This document shows, piece by piece, positions 17,039 through 26,066 of a DNA stretch of 64,000 nucleotides (the first letter of the stretch is position 1; every line of letters begins with the position of its first letter). The position numbers and the translations under genes are program-made. This DNA is from an uncultured Muribaculaceae bacterium (lineage in GTDB: Bacteria; Bacteroidota; Bacteroidia; Bacteroidales; Muribaculaceae), in NCBI GenBank assembly GCA_910578385.1, contig CAJTQV010000006.1:62001-126000 (forward strand), read 5' to 3'. The notes beneath the pieces are model-generated. The model was not told the DNA's origin. It was given only the letters and a program-made list of their open reading frames with translations, and did no database searches.

Positions 17039-18418
17039 TTACTCGCCTCCGGTCAATTCTTTCTTGATGTCGGGGAGCATCCGGTCTATGTCGGCGGCCC
17101 CTAAAGTCATCAAGACCTCAAAATTACTATTTTTTATCAGATTCAGCAAATCTTTTCGCTCACAGTATGTTTTTTCTCTGCTTTTTACGGCATCAAGTAT
17201 CGTGTGAGTGCTGATTCCCTCTATCGGAAGCTCCCTGGCTGGATAGATTTCGGGCATGATTACTTCATCTGCCTGCGACAGTGCCTCGGCAAATTCCGGT
17301 GCGAAGTCGCGGGTGCGCGTGTAGAGGTGCGGCTGGAAGATCACGCTCAGTTTCTTGCCGGGATAGAGTTTGCGCACCGAGGCTATCGAGGCGCGTACCT
17401 CGTTGGGTGAGTGGGCATAGTCATCTATCAGCACAGGACCGTTCTCGCTCTCTGTGCCGTCGAGCCATACCTCGAATCTCCGCTTGGCTCCCTTGAATGT
17501 GGCCAGTCCGCGCTTCACTTCCTCAGGGGTTGCCCCGGCTGTCAGTGCTGCGGCTGCAGCCGCCACGGCGTTGTCTATGTTGATTTCAACCGGCACCCCG
17601 GGACTCATCTCCTCGATGCGCAGTCCGTCGGGGCCGACGAGTGTGAAGCTGATGCGTCCCTCGCCATATCTGATGTCTTCGGCGTGCCAGTCTCCCTCGC
17701 TGCCGCCGCTGTAGGTCATGACACGCACTCCCGGTTTCACGTCAGGACGCATTTTAAGCCCCGTATGGAGCAGCAAAGCACCTCCCTGACGGATCAGTGA
17801 GGTGAAGATGCTGAAAGCCTCTAAATAGTGTTTCTCGTCGCCGTAGATGTCAAGATGGTCGGGGTCTGTCGAAGTGATGACGGCTATCCACGGGGTCAGT
17901 CTGTGGAATGAACGGTCATACTCATCAGCCTCGACCACGCTGATGTGTGACTTCTCATCGAGCACGAGGTTGCTGTCGATATTGCGCAGCACGCCGCCCA
18001 GAAAGGCCGTGCAGCCCGGATTGGCATCGCGGAGTATATTGGCCACCATCGAAGAGGTGGTGGTCTTGCCATGGCTTCCGGCCACGCATATCGCGTCGGT
18101 CTTCTCGGTAATCTTGCCGAGAAGCGCGGCACGTTTTATGACCTCGAAACCGTTGCGGCGGAAATAGGAGAGTACCCGGTTGCTCTCGGGCACTGCCGGA
18201 GTATACACAACCAAAGTTTCCGCAGGGTTGCGGAAGCCCGCCGGAATCTCATCTTCCGAGTCGGTGAAAGTCAGCAGCGCGCCCTCCTGTTCCAGATGCT
18301 CCGTAAGAGCGGAAGGGGAGCGGTCATAACCCGCCACCCGCGCCCCATGACGCAGATAATACCTCACAAGATTGGCCATGCCAATACCCCCCGCCCCAAC
18401 AAAATAAATCTTTTCCAT
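17039..18418 (-). CDS. murC: UDP-N-acetylmuramate--L-alanine ligase
   Basis: Adds L-alanine to UDP-MurNAc, the first peptide step of peptidoglycan synthesis. N-terminal Rossmann motif GAGGIGMANL (8-17), ATP P-loop GSHGKTTT (114-121), central-domain DEYDRSF and HLDIYGD, and the C-terminal domain DDYAHSPNE with RTRDF. Length 459, normal. It lies between murG and ftsQ, as in other Bacteroidetes dcw clusters. Confidence 0.96.
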   Translation of the reverse strand: MEKIYFVGAGGIGMANLVRYYLRHGARVAGYDRSPSALTEHLEQEGALLTFTDSEDEIPAGFRNPAETLVVYTPAVPESNRVLSYFRRNGFEVIKRAALLGKITEKTDAICVAGSHGKTTTSSMVANILRDANPGCTAFLGGVLRNIDSNLVLDEKSHISVVEADEYDRSFHRLTPWIAVITSTDPDHLDIYGDEKHYLEAFSIFTSLIRQGGALLLHTGLKMRPDVKPGVRVMTYSGGSEGDWHAEDIRYGEGRISFTLVGPDGLRIEEMSPGVPVEINIDNAVAAAAAALTAGATPEEVKRGLATFKGAKRRFEVWLDGTESENGPVLIDDYAHSPNEVRASIASVRKLYPGKKLSVIFQPHLYTRTRDFAPEFAEALSQADEVIMPEIYPARELPIEGISTHTILDAVKSREKTYCERKDLLNLIKNSNFEVLMTLGAADIDRMLPDIKKELTGGE

Positions 18419-18497
18419 TTTCTTCAGTCAAATCGCCCCCAAGTCAATCCCTCCCCAATTCCTGCCTCCCCAACTCCGACCTCCCCAAGTCCAGCCT

Positions 18498-18602
18498 CCC
18501 CAAGTCCAATTTTTGTTTCCAACCAGCAGCTTCAGCTGCGCCCCCAAAAACCGGCCTTCCCCAAGTCCAATTTTTGTTTCCAGCCAAGCAGCTTAAGCTG
18601 CG
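18498..18602. repeat. Two tandem family C-type repeats downstream of murG
   Basis: Two copies of a unit of about 43 bp (18498-18540, 18559-18602): CCCCAAGTCCAATTTTTG, then a hairpin GCAGCTTCAGCTGC or GCAGCTTAAGCTGC. They fill the gap between murG and murC. The rest of this gap is degenerate TCCCCAA-rich sequence. Confidence 0.75.
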
Positions 18603-18609
18603 TCCCCTC

Positions 18610-18650
18610 TAAAATCTAAAGCCTAAAACCTAAGACCTAAAGCCTAAAAT
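18610..18650. repeat. CCTAAAA-type heptamer repeat overlapping the murG stop
   Basis: Five to six degenerate copies of a 7-bp unit (CTAAAGC, CTAAAAC). Read on the minus strand it supplies the last residues of MurG (ILGFRS) and its TAG. An equivalent array sits at the end of the flippase gene at 53044. Confidence 0.75.
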
Positions 18651-19736
18651 CCTCTCCACCTCGTCAGCAATCCGCTCGTCGCTGTCGCGCAGGGCCATCG
18701 CCGAGATATTCCCGCTCATCTTCTTGAGTTTCTCCGGTTCTCCCATCAGCTTCAGCACGGTCGGCACCAGCTGCTCCCGTGCCTCGGCATCGGTCACGAG
18801 TACCGCCGCGTCGCGCTCCGACAGCGCGAGTGCGTTCTTCGTCTGATGGTCTTCGGCCACATTCGGCGAAGGCACCAGCACGCACGGCTTGCCCAACAGC
18901 TCCAGCTCACTTATCGAACCGGCTCCGGCGCGCGAGACCACAAGGTCCGCCGCCGCATAGGCCGAGGCCATATCGGTTATGAAATTGGTCACGACAACCC
19001 CCTTCAGCCCTTTGGCTGCCTTGAGTCCGCGGTCGCCGAAGTTCTTTCCGGTCTGCCAGATTACCTGTATGCCATGCGAGGAGAGTTCCTTAAGCCCGGC
19101 CTCCAGACTCTCGTTGAGGGTAAGCGCGCCCAACGAGCCGCCGACAATGAGCAGGGTAGGGCGCTCCGGGTCGAGACCGAAGCTCTCGCGTGCCGCTTTG
19201 CGGTCGCGTGCCCGCTCTGTCAGATCTTTTCGCACCGGGTTACCTGTCTTGATTATCCTGTCGGCAGGGAAGAACCGTTCCATCCCGTCATAGGCCACAC
19301 ATATCTTCGCGGCCTTCTTAGCCAACAGTTTGTTGGTAACTCCGGCATAAGAATTCTGTTCCTGGAGCAGGGTAGGGACGCCGGCCTTCTGGGCGGCCTT
19401 TAGCGTCGGGCCTGAGCAATAGCCACCTACGCCGATTGCGATGTCAGGCTGGAAATCGCGCACAATCTTCTTGGCCATGCCGATGCTCTTGCGCAGCTTC
19501 AGCAGCACCCCGACATTGCGCCACAGACGCTTGCGGTCGAATCCGGCCACGGGCAGTCCCTTGATAGGGTAGCCGGCTGCCGGCACTTTCTCCATTTCCA
19601 TGCGGTTTTCCGCGCCGACAAAAAGTATGTCGGCATCCAGACGCCGTTTCAGCGCGTTGGCAATCGACAGGGCCGGGAAGATATGTCCTCCCGTGCCGCC
19701 GCCGCTTATCAGTATCCTGTATTTTCTCTTGCTCAT
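18630..19736 (-). CDS. murG: Undecaprenyl-PP-MurNAc-pentapeptide UDPGlcNAc GlcNAc transferase
   Basis: GT28 enzyme making lipid II from lipid I at the inner face of the membrane. The N-terminal glycine-rich loop is SGGGTGGHIFPALSIA (11-26). The C-terminal donor-site region includes LLIVGGSLGA, DLVVSRAGAGSISELELLGKPCVLVPSP and the downstream HQ equivalent EDHQTKNA. Its last residues, ILGFRS, and stop codon are encoded by a heptamer repeat. Confidence 0.96.
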   Translation of the reverse strand: MSKRKYRILISGGGTGGHIFPALSIANALKRRLDADILFVGAENRMEMEKVPAAGYPIKGLPVAGFDRKRLWRNVGVLLKLRKSIGMAKKIVRDFQPDIAIGVGGYCSGPTLKAAQKAGVPTLLQEQNSYAGVTNKLLAKKAAKICVAYDGMERFFPADRIIKTGNPVRKDLTERARDRKAARESFGLDPERPTLLIVGGSLGALTLNESLEAGLKELSSHGIQVIWQTGKNFGDRGLKAAKGLKGVVVTNFITDMASAYAAADLVVSRAGAGSISELELLGKPCVLVPSPNVAEDHQTKNALALSERDAAVLVTDAEAREQLVPTVLKLMGEPEKLKKMSGNISAMALRDSDERIADEVERILGFRS

Positions 19737-19789
19737 CTCGGTTTCAATTCTAATTCTCCCCGCCGTCCCTGTTATTTGTCTCGTCCCTC

Positions 19790-19911
19790 TTTTATTTGTT
19801 TTCAGCGCAGAGCTTCAGCTCCCCGCCGTCCCTTTTATTTGTTCCTGCGCCGGAGCTTCAGCTCCCTCACAGTCCTCGTTATTTGTCCCCGTGCCGGAGC
19901 TTCAGCTCCGC
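19790..19911. repeat. Threefold tandem family C hairpin array
   Basis: Three copies of a unit of about 44 bp, each with TTATTTGTYCC and a hairpin GGAGCT-TC-AGCTCC (centres near 19815, 19858, 19902). The array fills the ftsW-murG gap and would be transcribed between the two coding sequences. Confidence 0.8.
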
Positions 19912-19921
19912 CAGGTTGCAA

Positions 19922-21490
19922 CTACTTCTGCGAGCTGAAGTTGGCCGCCTGCATGTCTGCCGGCAGTGCCTCCTTCTCGGCCCGGATCTTCTTCGTATCT
20001 CCTGAGTGCGCCGCAAAGCGTGCCACCGACATCATGATGCCCAAGGCAGCCGACATCACCAGAACAGACGTTCCACCTTTCGATATGAAGGGCAGCGGCT
20101 GTCCCGATACCGGGAACACCCCCGTCACGATAGCCATATGCACAAGTGCCTGGAAGACTATCATCACCGCGCATCCCATTATGAGAAACGCCGGGAACGC
20201 CCGCGAGCATTTGTAGGCTATTCGCCCGGCCCGCGCCAACAGCAGCAGGAACAGCAGCAGTATCGCCGCCCCTCCCACAAATCCGGTATCCTCCACGATA
20301 ATGGAGTAGATGTAGTCAGAGAAGGCGAGTGGCAGTCGCGCGCTCTCGCGCGAGTTGCCCGGTCCCTGACCGAACATACCTCCGTTGGCCTGTGAGAACT
20401 TGGCGAAGATTACCTGACGGTTAATGTCGTCGATGGGATCATCGGGGTTCACTCCGGCCACAAAGCGTTTCACACGGTTCTTCCATGTGCCTTCGCGCTG
20501 GAGCTTCACTCCTTTCTCATCCTGACCTACAACAGCCCCGCCGCCGCTCTTGGCCAACAGCTCCTGACGCTGGTTCACCTCGTCAAATTCGGTGCTTGCC
20601 GGCGTCATCGACTTGATACCGTAGAGTGCGCCGGCAGCTACTCCGTAAACCAGCATCACTATGCCGAATTTCTTCCACTGTATGCCGCCGATAAGCATCA
20701 TGCAGACGCTCACAGTCATCAGCAGCAGCGTGTTGGTCATACCGTTCTTGATGAGGCACGCACCGTAGATTACTACGACCACAGCGGCCGTTATCACTCC
20801 GGTGTTGGTCACGCCGCCGGGTGTCTGGTTCTTGCCGAGTATCGACGCCAACAGACACACCACCGACAGTTTGACTATCTCTGCCGGCTGTATGGTGACT
20901 CCCGCAAAGCGTATGGCCCGCTGTGCGCCGTTGTATTCCACACCCATGAACGTCGATACGAGCAGCAGTCCGAGCGAAAGTATGGCGAAGGCCCACGCGA
21001 ATTTGTTGATAAGCGTGTAGGGGGTCTTCTGGAGCCATAGCACTATGCCGAAGCCCATAAGCAGGAACATGCCGTGCCTGATCAGAGGTCCGTACACGTT
21101 CGATCCTGAAACCTCGGTGCTCGAAGCGCTGAACAGCTCGATGACCGAGATAACCAGCAGCATGATGTATATACCCCATATGTATGGGTCGGGGCGTCCC
21201 TTTTTCTTGGCGAGTGCCGCAGTCTTTGCCGTCTCGTTCTTGATACGGTTCAGCGCTCCGGCCTTATCCCCGCCGTTACTGCCGCCATTGCCGGCAACAC
21301 CGCCGGAACGGCCTCCGTTGCCGCCCGGGGCATCGCTGCCATAGCTGCCCGAACGGGAGCCGCTGCCGCCTCCGCGTCCGGTAGGAGAGTACTCTCCATC
21401 TTCGTCCACAAGCCGTCCATCCACTGTCTCGCGGATTTCCAGCTCCTCTATCAGTTCATCATTCTTCTCCATATCCATCTGTTTCCCCAT
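19922..21490 (-). CDS. ftsW: Peptidoglycan polymerase FtsW with Gly/Ser-rich cytoplasmic extension
   Basis: SEDS-family glycosyltransferase that polymerises septal peptidoglycan with FtsI. About ten membrane segments begin near residue 105 (YIWGIYIMLLVISVIELF). Family sites are visible in QPAEIVKLSVV and in RLPLAFSDYIYSIIVEDTGFVGG (the periplasmic DYIF-like loop). The N-terminal 100 residues are cytoplasmic: an acidic start, then a Gly/Ser/Asn-rich stretch (about residues 39-78) absent from most relatives. Length 522 against roughly 400-430 in relatives. Confidence 0.93.
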   Translation of the reverse strand: MGKQMDMEKNDELIEELEIRETVDGRLVDEDGEYSPTGRGGGSGSRSGSYGSDAPGGNGGRSGGVAGNGGSNGGDKAGALNRIKNETAKTAALAKKKGRPDPYIWGIYIMLLVISVIELFSASSTEVSGSNVYGPLIRHGMFLLMGFGIVLWLQKTPYTLINKFAWAFAILSLGLLLVSTFMGVEYNGAQRAIRFAGVTIQPAEIVKLSVVCLLASILGKNQTPGGVTNTGVITAAVVVVIYGACLIKNGMTNTLLLMTVSVCMMLIGGIQWKKFGIVMLVYGVAAGALYGIKSMTPASTEFDEVNQRQELLAKSGGGAVVGQDEKGVKLQREGTWKNRVKRFVAGVNPDDPIDDINRQVIFAKFSQANGGMFGQGPGNSRESARLPLAFSDYIYSIIVEDTGFVGGAAILLLFLLLLARAGRIAYKCSRAFPAFLIMGCAVMIVFQALVHMAIVTGVFPVSGQPLPFISKGGTSVLVMSAALGIMMSVARFAAHSGDTKKIRAEKEALPADMQAANFSSQK

Positions 21491-21502
21491 CTTTTTTGTT
21501 CG

Positions 21503-21566
21503 GTGAGAGGGCGTAGCCCGATTTTCCTGTCCTGTTTTTGGTGCTGTGTGAGGGCGGAAGCCCGAA
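21503..21566 (+). repeat. Two family B repeats between murD and ftsW
   Basis: Copies at 21503-21521 (GAGAGGGCGTAGCCCGA) and 21546-21566 (GAGGGCGGAAGCCCGAA), both in left-half orientation. Confidence 0.8.
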
Positions 21567-21572
21567 TTTAAT

Positions 21573-22910
21573 TTAACATAATCCTTTTACCTCGCGCTTG
21601 AACTTCTCGCCTCTGTCCTCGTAGCTGGAGAAGAGGTCGAAGCTCGCGCAGCAGGGCGAAAGAAGCACTGTGTCGCCATCCCCGGCTATCTCGGCACAGG
21701 CGGCCACTGCCTCCTCGATCGAGTGGGTGTCGCGTATCTCGGCGACTTTCCCGCCGAAGAAGTCGAGCAGCTTGCTGTTGTCTTTGCCCATGCAGACTAT
21801 CGCCTTGACTTTCTCGCTCACAAGCTCCTCTATCTCGGTGTAGTCGTTGCCTTTGTCTTTGCCGCCGAGGATCAGCACCGTGGGAGTGGTCATGCTCTCA
21901 AGTGCATACCAGGTCGAGTTGACGTTGGTGGCCTTGGAGTCGTTGATGTAGCGCACGCCGTTCACTGTGGCCACATACTCCAACCTGTGCTCGACTGCCT
22001 CGAAATCTTCGAGCGCGTGGCGTATCGTGTCCTTCTTTATGTTAAGTAGACTTGCCGAGAGTCCGGCTGCCATCGAGTTGTACAGGTTGTGCAATCCGGT
22101 GAGGGATAGCTTGTCGCGGGGTATGTCCCAGACCTCGGTCGGTGTCTCGAATTTGATTATGCCATCTTTGACATAGGCTTTCGAGCCCTCTTCCTCAAAT
22201 TCGCTAAATGGCATCTGTATCGCCTCGATCTGCAGGTGCTTGATCTGCTCTTTCACTATCGGGTCATCCTGCCAGTAGATGAAGTAATCGTCGGGTCCCT
22301 GGTTCTGGAGTATGCGGAATTTGGCGGCCACGTAGTTCTCCATCTTGTGGTCGTAACGGTCAAGGTGGTCGGGCGTGATGTTGGTTATCACGGCGATTCC
22401 TGCCTTGAAGTCGTACATGTTTTCAAGCTGGAAGCTCGAAAGCTCTATCACGTACACGTCGTGGTGCTCGCGTGCCACCTGAAGTGCCATGCTCTTGCCG
22501 ACGTTTCCGGCAAGCCCCACGTTCAGACCCGCCTGTTTGAGTATGTGGTAGGTGAGGAGTGTGGTGGTCGTCTTGCCGTTGCTGCCGGTTATGCAGACCA
22601 TCTTGGCGTCTGTATAGCGTCCCGCAAACTCTATCTCCGAGATTACGGGTGTCCCTTTCTCTGTGAATTTCTTTACCAATGGTGCGTAGGGCGGTATGCC
22701 GGGACTTTTCACCACGAGGTCGGCGTCGAGAAGCAGCTCCTCGGTGTGATGTCCCTGCTCGTAAGGTATCTCCTCCTCTTCGAGCATCTTGCGGTATTCG
22801 GGCTTGATCTCGCCCATGTCGCTCAGGAATACCTCCATTCCTTTTGTCTTGCCGAGGATGGCGGCTCCCACGCCGCTCTCTCCTCCGCCGAGCACAACAA
22901 GTTTCTCCAT
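21573..22910 (-). CDS. murD: UDP-N-acetylmuramoylalanine--D-glutamate ligase
   Basis: Adds D-glutamate to UDP-MurNAc-Ala. It shows N-terminal LGGGESGVGAA (7-17), the ATP P-loop GSNGKTTTT (109-117), TPDHLDRY in the central domain, and NDSKATNVNSTW plus LSPCCASFDLFSSYEDRG in the C-terminal domain. Length 445, normal. Start MEKLVVLGGG lies 8 bp downstream of the mraY stop. Confidence 0.96.
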   Translation of the reverse strand: MEKLVVLGGGESGVGAAILGKTKGMEVFLSDMGEIKPEYRKMLEEEEIPYEQGHHTEELLLDADLVVKSPGIPPYAPLVKKFTEKGTPVISEIEFAGRYTDAKMVCITGSNGKTTTTLLTYHILKQAGLNVGLAGNVGKSMALQVAREHHDVYVIELSSFQLENMYDFKAGIAVITNITPDHLDRYDHKMENYVAAKFRILQNQGPDDYFIYWQDDPIVKEQIKHLQIEAIQMPFSEFEEEGSKAYVKDGIIKFETPTEVWDIPRDKLSLTGLHNLYNSMAAGLSASLLNIKKDTIRHALEDFEAVEHRLEYVATVNGVRYINDSKATNVNSTWYALESMTTPTVLILGGKDKGNDYTEIEELVSEKVKAIVCMGKDNSKLLDFFGGKVAEIRDTHSIEEAVAACAEIAGDGDTVLLSPCCASFDLFSSYEDRGEKFKREVKGLC

Positions 22911-22918
22911 TTATTTAA

Positions 22919-24286
22919 TTATCTGATTTTCAATGTTACGAATGTCAGCGCTGCCAACAGTATGCCTACAATCCAGAAGCGTGTCACAATCTTGTTCTCG
23001 GGTATCGGATTAGCCGGGAAGTTCCATTTGACGGCCGCGCCGGGTTCGGCGGCTTTCTGGAAGTGGTGGTGGAGCGGTGTCATCTTGAAGATGCGCCGCC
23101 CGCTGCCGTAGCGCCGTTTGGTGTATTTGAAGTAGGCTACCTGCATCATTACCGAAACATCCTCAAGGAAGTAGATGAGGCAGAGCAACGGAATTAGCAG
23201 CTCTTTGCGTATCAGGATGGCGAAGACGGCTATGATACCTCCTATGGTCAGCGAGCCGGTGTCGCCCATGAATACCTGCGCCGGGAAGGCGTTGTACCAT
23301 AGGAAACCGACAAGTGCCCCGATGAACGCCCCTGCAAAGACAACAAGCTCCGCCGAGCCGGGTATGTACATGATGTTCAGATAGCTGGAGTATATCACGT
23401 TGCCTCCGAGGTAAGCCATTATCAGTAGCGCGATTCCGATTATGGCCGATGTCCCGGCGCAGAGGCCGTCGAGGCCGTCGGTCAGGTTCGCGCCGTTGCT
23501 CACGGCTGTTACAACTATCACGACAACGAGCACGAACACCAGCCAGCCAAGGGTCTGTGCGGTGTGCTCATCTCCTATCCATGAGGTGAGCCACTGGTAG
23601 TTGAAGTTGTTGTTCTTCACGAAGGGAATTGTGGTCTGCGGCGACTTTATTTCCTCTTTCGAGACAACGACCTCGGTCACGGCCTCTTCCTCTACTGCCC
23701 CGGTTTCTGCATCCCGCACATTTGCCGCGATGCTGTTCCCTGACGGTTCCGTACCGGGGACAGCTGCTGTGACGGCTGCCTTCTCGGCCACAATCTCGCG
23801 CTCGAAGTTCTCGCTCATCACTATGCGTGGCGACAGCCACATGGTCAGGCCGATAAGAAGTCCGAGTCCGACCTGACCGGTCACCTTGTACTTACCTTTC
23901 AGACCATCCTTGTTGTGATATTTCAGTTTGCGGTAGTCGTCGAGAAAGCCGATCGCGCCCATCCACAGTGTGGCTACAATCATCAGTATCATGTAGATAT
24001 TCTGAAGGTTGCCCATCAGCAGACAGGGTATGAGTGTGGCCATGATTATGATCACACCTCCCATTGTAGGAGTGCCTTTCTTGGCCATCTGTCCCTCCAG
24101 TCCGAGGTTGCGCACCACTTCCCCGATCTGCATCTTCTGCAGCCGGGCTATGATGCGGTGGCCGAACACCAATGCTATCACCAGTGCCAGTGCAAATGAT
24201 ATTCCGGCCCTGAACGTGATGTATCCCATCAGGTTGTGCCCCGGGAAATCCCACCCGTCCAGCGCCTCCAAAAGCCAATATATCAT
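22919..24286 (-). CDS. mraY: Phospho-N-acetylmuramoyl-pentapeptide-transferase
   Basis: Integral membrane enzyme forming lipid I. The characteristic KKGTPTMGGVIII, GFLDDYRK (aspartate pair) and NLTDGLDGL motifs and the late GDTGSLTIGG are all present, and the terminal HHHFQ region occurs in PLHHHFQ. Between the GLTMWLSPRIV segment and FNYQWL lies a soluble insertion of about 60 residues rich in Glu/Ala/Val, longer than in most relatives and comparable to the insertions in dapB and pdxB. Confidence 0.96.
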   Translation of the reverse strand: MIYWLLEALDGWDFPGHNLMGYITFRAGISFALALVIALVFGHRIIARLQKMQIGEVVRNLGLEGQMAKKGTPTMGGVIIIMATLIPCLLMGNLQNIYMILMIVATLWMGAIGFLDDYRKLKYHNKDGLKGKYKVTGQVGLGLLIGLTMWLSPRIVMSENFEREIVAEKAAVTAAVPGTEPSGNSIAANVRDAETGAVEEEAVTEVVVSKEEIKSPQTTIPFVKNNNFNYQWLTSWIGDEHTAQTLGWLVFVLVVVIVVTAVSNGANLTDGLDGLCAGTSAIIGIALLIMAYLGGNVIYSSYLNIMYIPGSAELVVFAGAFIGALVGFLWYNAFPAQVFMGDTGSLTIGGIIAVFAILIRKELLIPLLCLIYFLEDVSVMMQVAYFKYTKRRYGSGRRIFKMTPLHHHFQKAAEPGAAVKWNFPANPIPENKIVTRFWIVGILLAALTFVTLKIR

Positions 24287-24401
24287 TATTGCTCAGTATT
24301 TCCTGTTTCTGTAATTTTCAAGCAGGTTGGAACGCACTGTCTGTGCGTTCTCCAATCTGTTTCGATGTCTTTTTTGTCTGTTTCAAAGTCTTTTTTGTTC
24401 G

Positions 24402-24420
24402 GTGTGAGGGCACAGCCCGA
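24402..24420 (+). repeat. Family B repeat between murE and mraY
   Basis: GTGTGAGGGCACAGCCCGA in the 152-bp gap after murE. Confidence 0.75.
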
Positions 24421-24438
24421 AGTTTCGAAGTCCTGTTC

Positions 24439-25902
24439 TTACACTCTGGCCTTCAGTTCCTCCTGTACCTCTTCGCGGTCGTCGAAGTGGTGTCTTACAC
24501 CTTTCACTTCCTGATACGGCTCGTGCCCTTTTCCGGCAACAAGCACCACCTCTCCAGGTTTGGCCATGCGGATTGCTGTGCGGATTGCCTCGCGGCGGTC
24601 GGTGATGCAGAGTGTGCGGCGCATCTCAACCTCGTTGAGCCCGGCACGCATGTCGGCGATGATTGCATCGGGCTCCTCATCGCGCGGGTTGTCGCTGGTA
24701 AGTATCAGCAGGTCGCTGCGGCACGCCGCCTCACTCGCCATGATGGGACGTTTGCCATGGTCGCGGTTTCCACCGGCACCTACCACTGTCGTAATGCGGC
24801 CATCCACGCCGATTACCTCGCGTATTGTGTCGAGCACGTTCACGAGCGCGTCGGGCGTATGCGCGTAGTCTACGATAGCGGTTACGCCATCAGCCGAGCG
24901 GAAGGTCTGGAAACGGCCTGCCACGGGCACTAAGCGGCTCATGTTGACCGCCACCTCTTCCTGCGGGAAACCTGTCAGTATCGATGCCCCATAGACGGCC
25001 GTCAGGTTGTAGGCATTGAATTTGCCTGTGAATCCCACCTCGATGTCGTTGCCGTTGAGTTGAAGGAGTGTGCCGTCAAGGCGTGTCTCAAGCACTTTGC
25101 AGCGGAAGTCGGCATCCGAGCGGAGTGAGTATGTGTAAACCTTGGCTTTGGTGTTCTGCACCATGTATGCCCCGGCCTTGTCGTCGGCGTTGACAAGCGC
25201 GAACGCGTCGGCGGGAAGCATGTCGAAGAACATCTTCTTGGCGTTCATGTAGTTCTCCACGGTGCCGTGGTAGTCGAGGTGGTCGCGGGTCAGGTTGGAG
25301 AACACCGCCCCCTTGAAGTTAAGTCCTGCTATGCGGTGCTGCTGGGCGGCATGGCTCGATACCTCCATGAATGCGTAGTCGCATCCGGCCTCGACCATCT
25401 CGGCCAACAGCTCGTTGAGTGTCAGCGGGTCGGGAGTGGTGTGGGTAGTGGGGATGGCGCGGTCCTGTATGTAGTTGCATACGGTCGAGAGCAGACCGGC
25501 CTTGTAGCCTTCGAGCTTGGCCATCTCGTAGAGGAGGGTGGCGGTTGTGGTCTTGCCGTTGGTTCCGGTCACGCCCACGAGTTTCAGCTTCGTCGATGGG
25601 TGTCCATACCATGCCGAGGCCAGACGTCCCAAAGCATCGGCCGAATCAGCTACCTTTATGTATGTTATCCCCTTTTCAAGCGAGGTGGGAAGCTCCTCGC
25701 AGACAATCGCACCCACATGAGTGCTTGCCACAACGGGAATATATTTATGTCCGTCGGTTGTCACACCGCGCACCGCCACAAAAAGCGAGTCTTTCTCCGC
25801 CTTGCGCGAATCGCTGTGTACGCCGATTATGTTCTTCTCGGTCTCTCCGATCACCTCCAGAGGCTTGATATCCTCCAGAAGCCTTGATAATTTGATCGTC
25901 AT
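24439..25902 (-). CDS. murE: UDP-MurNAc-Ala-D-Glu--meso-diaminopimelate ligase
   Basis: Adds the third residue of the peptidoglycan stem peptide. The ATP P-loop is GTNGKTTT (113-120). The specificity motif is DNPRDE (about residue 413); DNPR is established as the meso-diaminopimelate selector, so this cell has diaminopimelate-type peptidoglycan, in line with dapB in the window. Also present are SSHAAQQHR and YAHTPDAL. Length 487, normal. Confidence 0.96.
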   Translation of the reverse strand: MTIKLSRLLEDIKPLEVIGETEKNIIGVHSDSRKAEKDSLFVAVRGVTTDGHKYIPVVASTHVGAIVCEELPTSLEKGITYIKVADSADALGRLASAWYGHPSTKLKLVGVTGTNGKTTTATLLYEMAKLEGYKAGLLSTVCNYIQDRAIPTTHTTPDPLTLNELLAEMVEAGCDYAFMEVSSHAAQQHRIAGLNFKGAVFSNLTRDHLDYHGTVENYMNAKKMFFDMLPADAFALVNADDKAGAYMVQNTKAKVYTYSLRSDADFRCKVLETRLDGTLLQLNGNDIEVGFTGKFNAYNLTAVYGASILTGFPQEEVAVNMSRLVPVAGRFQTFRSADGVTAIVDYAHTPDALVNVLDTIREVIGVDGRITTVVGAGGNRDHGKRPIMASEAACRSDLLILTSDNPRDEEPDAIIADMRAGLNEVEMRRTLCITDRREAIRTAIRMAKPGEVVLVAGKGHEPYQEVKGVRHHFDDREEVQEELKARV

Positions 25903-25982
25903 CTCTTTATACAGTTTTATCAGTTTACAATTTCAACTCCCCCCCTCAATCCCATTCTCCTACTCTTCCCCCAATCCTGCGC

Positions 25983-26044
25983 GTTAAGAACCTTAATCCC
26001 CTTAAGAACCTTAACCACCTTATCCCCCTTGTCCACCTTACCCC
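25983..26044 (+). repeat. Family D repeat (TTAAGAACCTTAA type), left orientation
   Basis: TTAAGAACCTTAA twice followed by CCACCTTA variants, just downstream of the ftsI stop. Inverted copies lie at 54599 and 58312. Confidence 0.75.
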
Positions 26045-26066
26045 TTCATCAGCTGTCACCCCTGCG